Assembly (NCBI GenBank): GCA_016806645.1
Contig: JACSYO010001640.1
Coordinates: 3,174,501-3,238,500 of the forward strand
Reading direction: 5' to 3'
DNA: 64,000 bases
DNA from: Ophiodon elongatus
Lineage: Eukaryota; Chordata; Actinopteri; Perciformes; Hexagrammidae
Part shown: positions 61,024 through 64,000 of the stretch, piece by piece
How positions within the stretch are numbered: position 1 is the stretch's first letter
Layout of the letters: every line of letters begins with the position of its first letter
Notes under the pieces: model-generated
Databases searched by the model: none
The model's input: only the letters and a program-made list of their open reading frames with translations
What the model was told of the DNA's origin: nothing
Position numbers and translations under genes: made by a program

Positions 61024-61320
61024 CGCAATCCCTCGGAGTGAGGAAACCGGACACTCTCGAGTCAGCCAGCACCGTCACCGAGCGACGTTATCTTCTCTCT
61101 GACTGTCAGGAAACCTTCAGACGACTGTCGTGGCTGAGCGGACCCGGGTCGTGGAGGCTGGTTCACCGTCTGCGCTGTCACTTGGCTCGCGAGTCCGTCT
61201 GCGACGCATGTTGTTTCCAGCAGACGACCCGAGCTGCCCCGGGAGCCACGCCCACACAGGTGACGCAATACGTAAAAACCACGTAGGGATTCTTTGTACG
61301 TAATAAGAAACCCGTGGTTT
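61024..61320 (-). promoter_or_regulatory. nfat5: nfat5 5' UTR and proximal promoter region
   Basis: GC-rich, CpG-containing sequence directly upstream of the nfat5 ATG gives way to AT-rich DNA with poly-T at about 61340. No TATA box was seen. The transcription start cannot be read. The gap to the polyadenylation signal of the next gene (TTTATT at 61748-61753) is only about 400 bases. Confidence 0.5.
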
Positions 61321-61986
61321 GGTTTGAATGCATTCAAACTTTTTTTTTTTTTTTTTCAAACATTCAAGGTTTTTTTTTTGCCGCGCAGTAAACACAATAT
61401 TAATACTCATATATTGCACCGATATTTTCACAGCAGGCATTTTGAACATTAATTATTGCCCTTTTTCATTTAAGTGGGCCAGGGCCTTGGTATTGTGCAT
61501 GCTGACACACTAAATTGAATGGGACCATAATTAATTTAATTAATTACACCCATTTATCCTGCGATGACATGTCAAAATGGCCGTTTTATTATAAATTATC
61601 TTAATTAGTGCTAAATTGTGTGATATATGTGTTATATTACCCATTGGGAGTGATAACAAAAGCTTGGTCTTGTTTCATAATAAGCAATAATATGAAAAAA
61701 GTCAGATTTGTGCAGATACAATGTTTCAGTAGTAACAATGAATATTTTTTATTTATTTGCTTAACAAAATATACAGCAGCCTAAACACAGTGCCTCAGTG
61801 CGTAACATAAGGCTCATCCTCGGTTCCTACTTTCTCTCAGTGTTTGAGCTTCTCCTACAAGAGTGACATATCTGCAGCAGTAGAGACAAATGCTAATCAT
61901 TTACAGACTTGAAAAGACAATTCATTGCAATTCAGTCACAAAGCAACAAAAGCAAAAACTGAAGCAAAGGACTCTGTGAGAGCATG

Positions 61987-64000
61987 TTAACCATCACTAA
62001 TATTCCCTGAAGAGACCGTTAAGGGTCCAATATTTGAAGCAGATGAACCGACTGGCCTCTCAGTTGGGCAGTCGCCAGCTTGTTTCTTACATTTGAGTCC
62101 AAACAAACTGAAGAGTTTCATCAGCATCAGGTCCACAATCTCCTCCTCTTCTGACGGCTGTAAGAATAGTGATACATTTGCATAACTTAATGAGTAACAA
62201 GTTATTGGTGAAGGGAAGATCTCACTTCCTCTACAACATGTGTACAATAAGACATTTCAGACTGAGCGTTGGTGAGTTACCTTGTGATGGATCTGCTCTT
62301 GACTGAATGCCACCAGAATGACAGAGATGAAGAGGTTCAGCACCACAAAGGTCATGAACACAATGCAGGAGCCGATGAGGAAAGCTCCAAGCACCGGATT
62401 GTAATTCAGAACCTGAGGGATCAGGAGGAAGACATGCACTGAAGAAGGGTCAGCTGTCATAATCTGCTGTGGTACATTTAAAATAGCCTCATACTAACCT
62501 CTTCATAGTTAAAAATGCCAAGCTGCAGGCTGACCATGGTCTGTGCAGCATTCAGCAGAGTACGATAGGAGTATAGCTTCCACCCATACATCAGGTTAGA
62601 CTGAAAAACAGAAAGTTAGTCTCCGTGTTAATGTAACGATACCTTCACTACCGTAAACGAAATATGATAAAATGGGAAGAAATGCAGTGACTCCAGCAGC
62701 ATGCTGATGTTGAAGTGTGGGAAACTGCTCACAGCGATGGAGTAGGCCAGGAACATGATGGTCATGACCACCAGGAAGCCTGAGATATCAGTCCAGGCTC
62801 GCTGCAGCGTGGCTGTGATCATGTGCAGCTTAGGGTTCAGTCTCAGCAGGTGCCACAGTTTGACTGTAGCCAATAGCACCAGGAAGGCAATCAGATACCC
62901 CAGCACTGCATCGGCCTTGGCTGTCTCATGGAAACTGGCGTATCTGGAGACAGAACATGAGTCTTGTTTTACAATCTATTGAAATAGGTTTTGAATGGAT
63001 TGAGGAAATAATAGTTGACCTAGTAATGCTTTCCTATTTATTGAGTTGAAATTAAATTCAAATAACAGATTCTCTGTGTACATATCCATTTCAAAAAGTT
63101 AAAATGACGTATTCTCTATGAACATATGTCAGAAAATGATAATTATACAATGTAGACAGCTTCTAATGTGTCTAATTTGGTCTGAGCAAAACATCAGCTT
63201 TCACTAGCTTACACAGTAAATACTGTAAAAACTGTTTGCAAACAACTCAAATATTTCTCTCACATATATTCTGTACAAAACTTTCAGCTTTTAGTGAGTG
63301 TACTGGTGAAATTGTGAAAAAAGCATCTACTGTGCTGCAGAGACGACGTGCTGGTAACTACAAAAGGGCCGTACAGTCAAAAAAATAAATACACAAAATA
63401 CTCAGAAAATGAGCAAAACTTGTTGTTCATGTCAATGTTAAGACAAAACCCTGTGAATGGACTCTTATGGGTTGTGTTATTCTTACTGCTTACTGGTCTT
63501 TGTTGTTCTGGTAGTAATCCATGTCCCGCTTCCCAAGTAAAGTCCTCTTGATGAAAACAGACAGCGCGCTCCAACTGAGGATGATAATTGCCAACTCGAG
63601 CAGGTTCAACTTACTCTTGAAATAAGCCCATCTTTGCTGCTTCATCAGCTTTCCCTATCAGGAGGAGATCAGCTTGTGTGAGAAGTCATTATTATTACCA
63701 GTGATGGTTATAAACTCAAGGTATAATTAATTAATACCTGGACAAACATGTAATAGATGATGAAGAGGAAGTAAATTGCTTCAGAGGCCATGACAAAGAT
63801 GTGAAGGCCGCCGGTCGACTGGTAAAGACGCACGCTCTGAAGCTCACTGCGGAACTGGAAAGCTCCTGGAGGAAACACAAGGCGACAGACAACGTGCTTC
63901 TTATAACTGTTAACGTTTCTGTGCAGCTCCCACACCATAGCTGGACAGAGACTACTTACCTATGGCTGTGGTCTCCAGCATGAGAGTGACGATACAGAAG
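61987..64000 (-). CDS. pkd1l2: polycystin-1-like protein (pkd1l2-like), C-terminal part
   Basis: Exons (minus): 63960-64000 (cut by the window edge), 63738-63865, 63494-63654, 62733-62943, 62499-62600, 62281-62412 and 61987-62157 (TAA 61987-61989). All phases agree. The readable part covers the end of the polycystin extracellular domain (TTAIGAFQFRSELQSVRLY) and membrane segments of the channel module: HIFVMASEAIYFLFIIYYMF, LLELAIIILSWSALSVFI, VLGYLIAFLVLLATVKLW, FLVVMTIMFLAYSIA and IGSCIVFMTFVVLNLFISVI. A short cytosolic tail (SEEEEIVDLMLMKLFSLFG) follows. Polycystins are PKD/TRPP-type membrane proteins. The choice of pkd1l2 over pkd1l3 rests on human synteny with GCSH and on general similarity, so the paralogue is uncertain. 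A polyadenylation signal lies near 61750. Confidence 0.85.

Overview
The window is vertebrate nuclear DNA, almost certainly from a ray-finned (percomorph-type) teleost. The genes are split by GT/AG introns, all recognised proteins are close to their vertebrate orthologues, and the intergenic and intronic DNA is AT-rich. It also carries CA/GT microsatellites, a decayed Tc1-like transposon and several short terminal-inverted-repeat elements of a kind common in percomorph genomes. All gene calls come from reading exons, splice sites and phases by eye. In every complete gene the exon lengths add up to an intact reading frame.

Layout, left to right. 1-1200: possible 3' end of an unrecognised plus-strand gene. 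3.4-8.1 kb: rpl13 (minus), 211 aa, with a 5'TOP-like leader exon and two copies of a U68-type C/D snoRNA in two introns. 10.4-15.0 kb: gcsh (minus), 173 aa, the lipoyl carrier of mitochondrial glycine cleavage. 16.4-23.9 kb: kars1 (minus), lysyl-tRNA synthetase. A 14-exon cytosolic form (574 aa) is readable, plus an alternative exon in intron 1 that supplies a mitochondrial presequence (606 aa form). 25.5-61.0 kb: nfat5 (minus), the tonicity-responsive Rel-family factor, with 13 coding exons, 1300 aa, a 15-kb first intron, a 1.78-kb glutamine-rich exon and a long AT-rich 3' UTR. 62.0-64.0 kb: the 3' end of a polycystin-1-like channel gene (pkd1l2-like, minus), which runs off the right edge.

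All five recognised genes lie on the minus strand, head to tail. They do not form a pathway. Their human orthologues all lie on 16q but at separate places (RPL13 16q24.3; GCSH and PKD1L2 16q23.2; KARS1 16q23.1; NFAT5 16q22.1), so this is a rearranged, compacted block of one ancestral linkage group.

The most striking signal is in kars1. The 5' splice site of the mitochondrial alternative exon lies inside a 20-bp, one-mismatch inverted repeat, so the pre-mRNA can fold a hairpin over the splice site that decides between cytosolic and mitochondrial enzyme. Including that exon also turns the cytosolic start codon into an 18-codon upstream ORF that ends 13 nt before the mitochondrial AUG. I saw no prokaryotic feature, CRISPR array, tRNA or rRNA gene.
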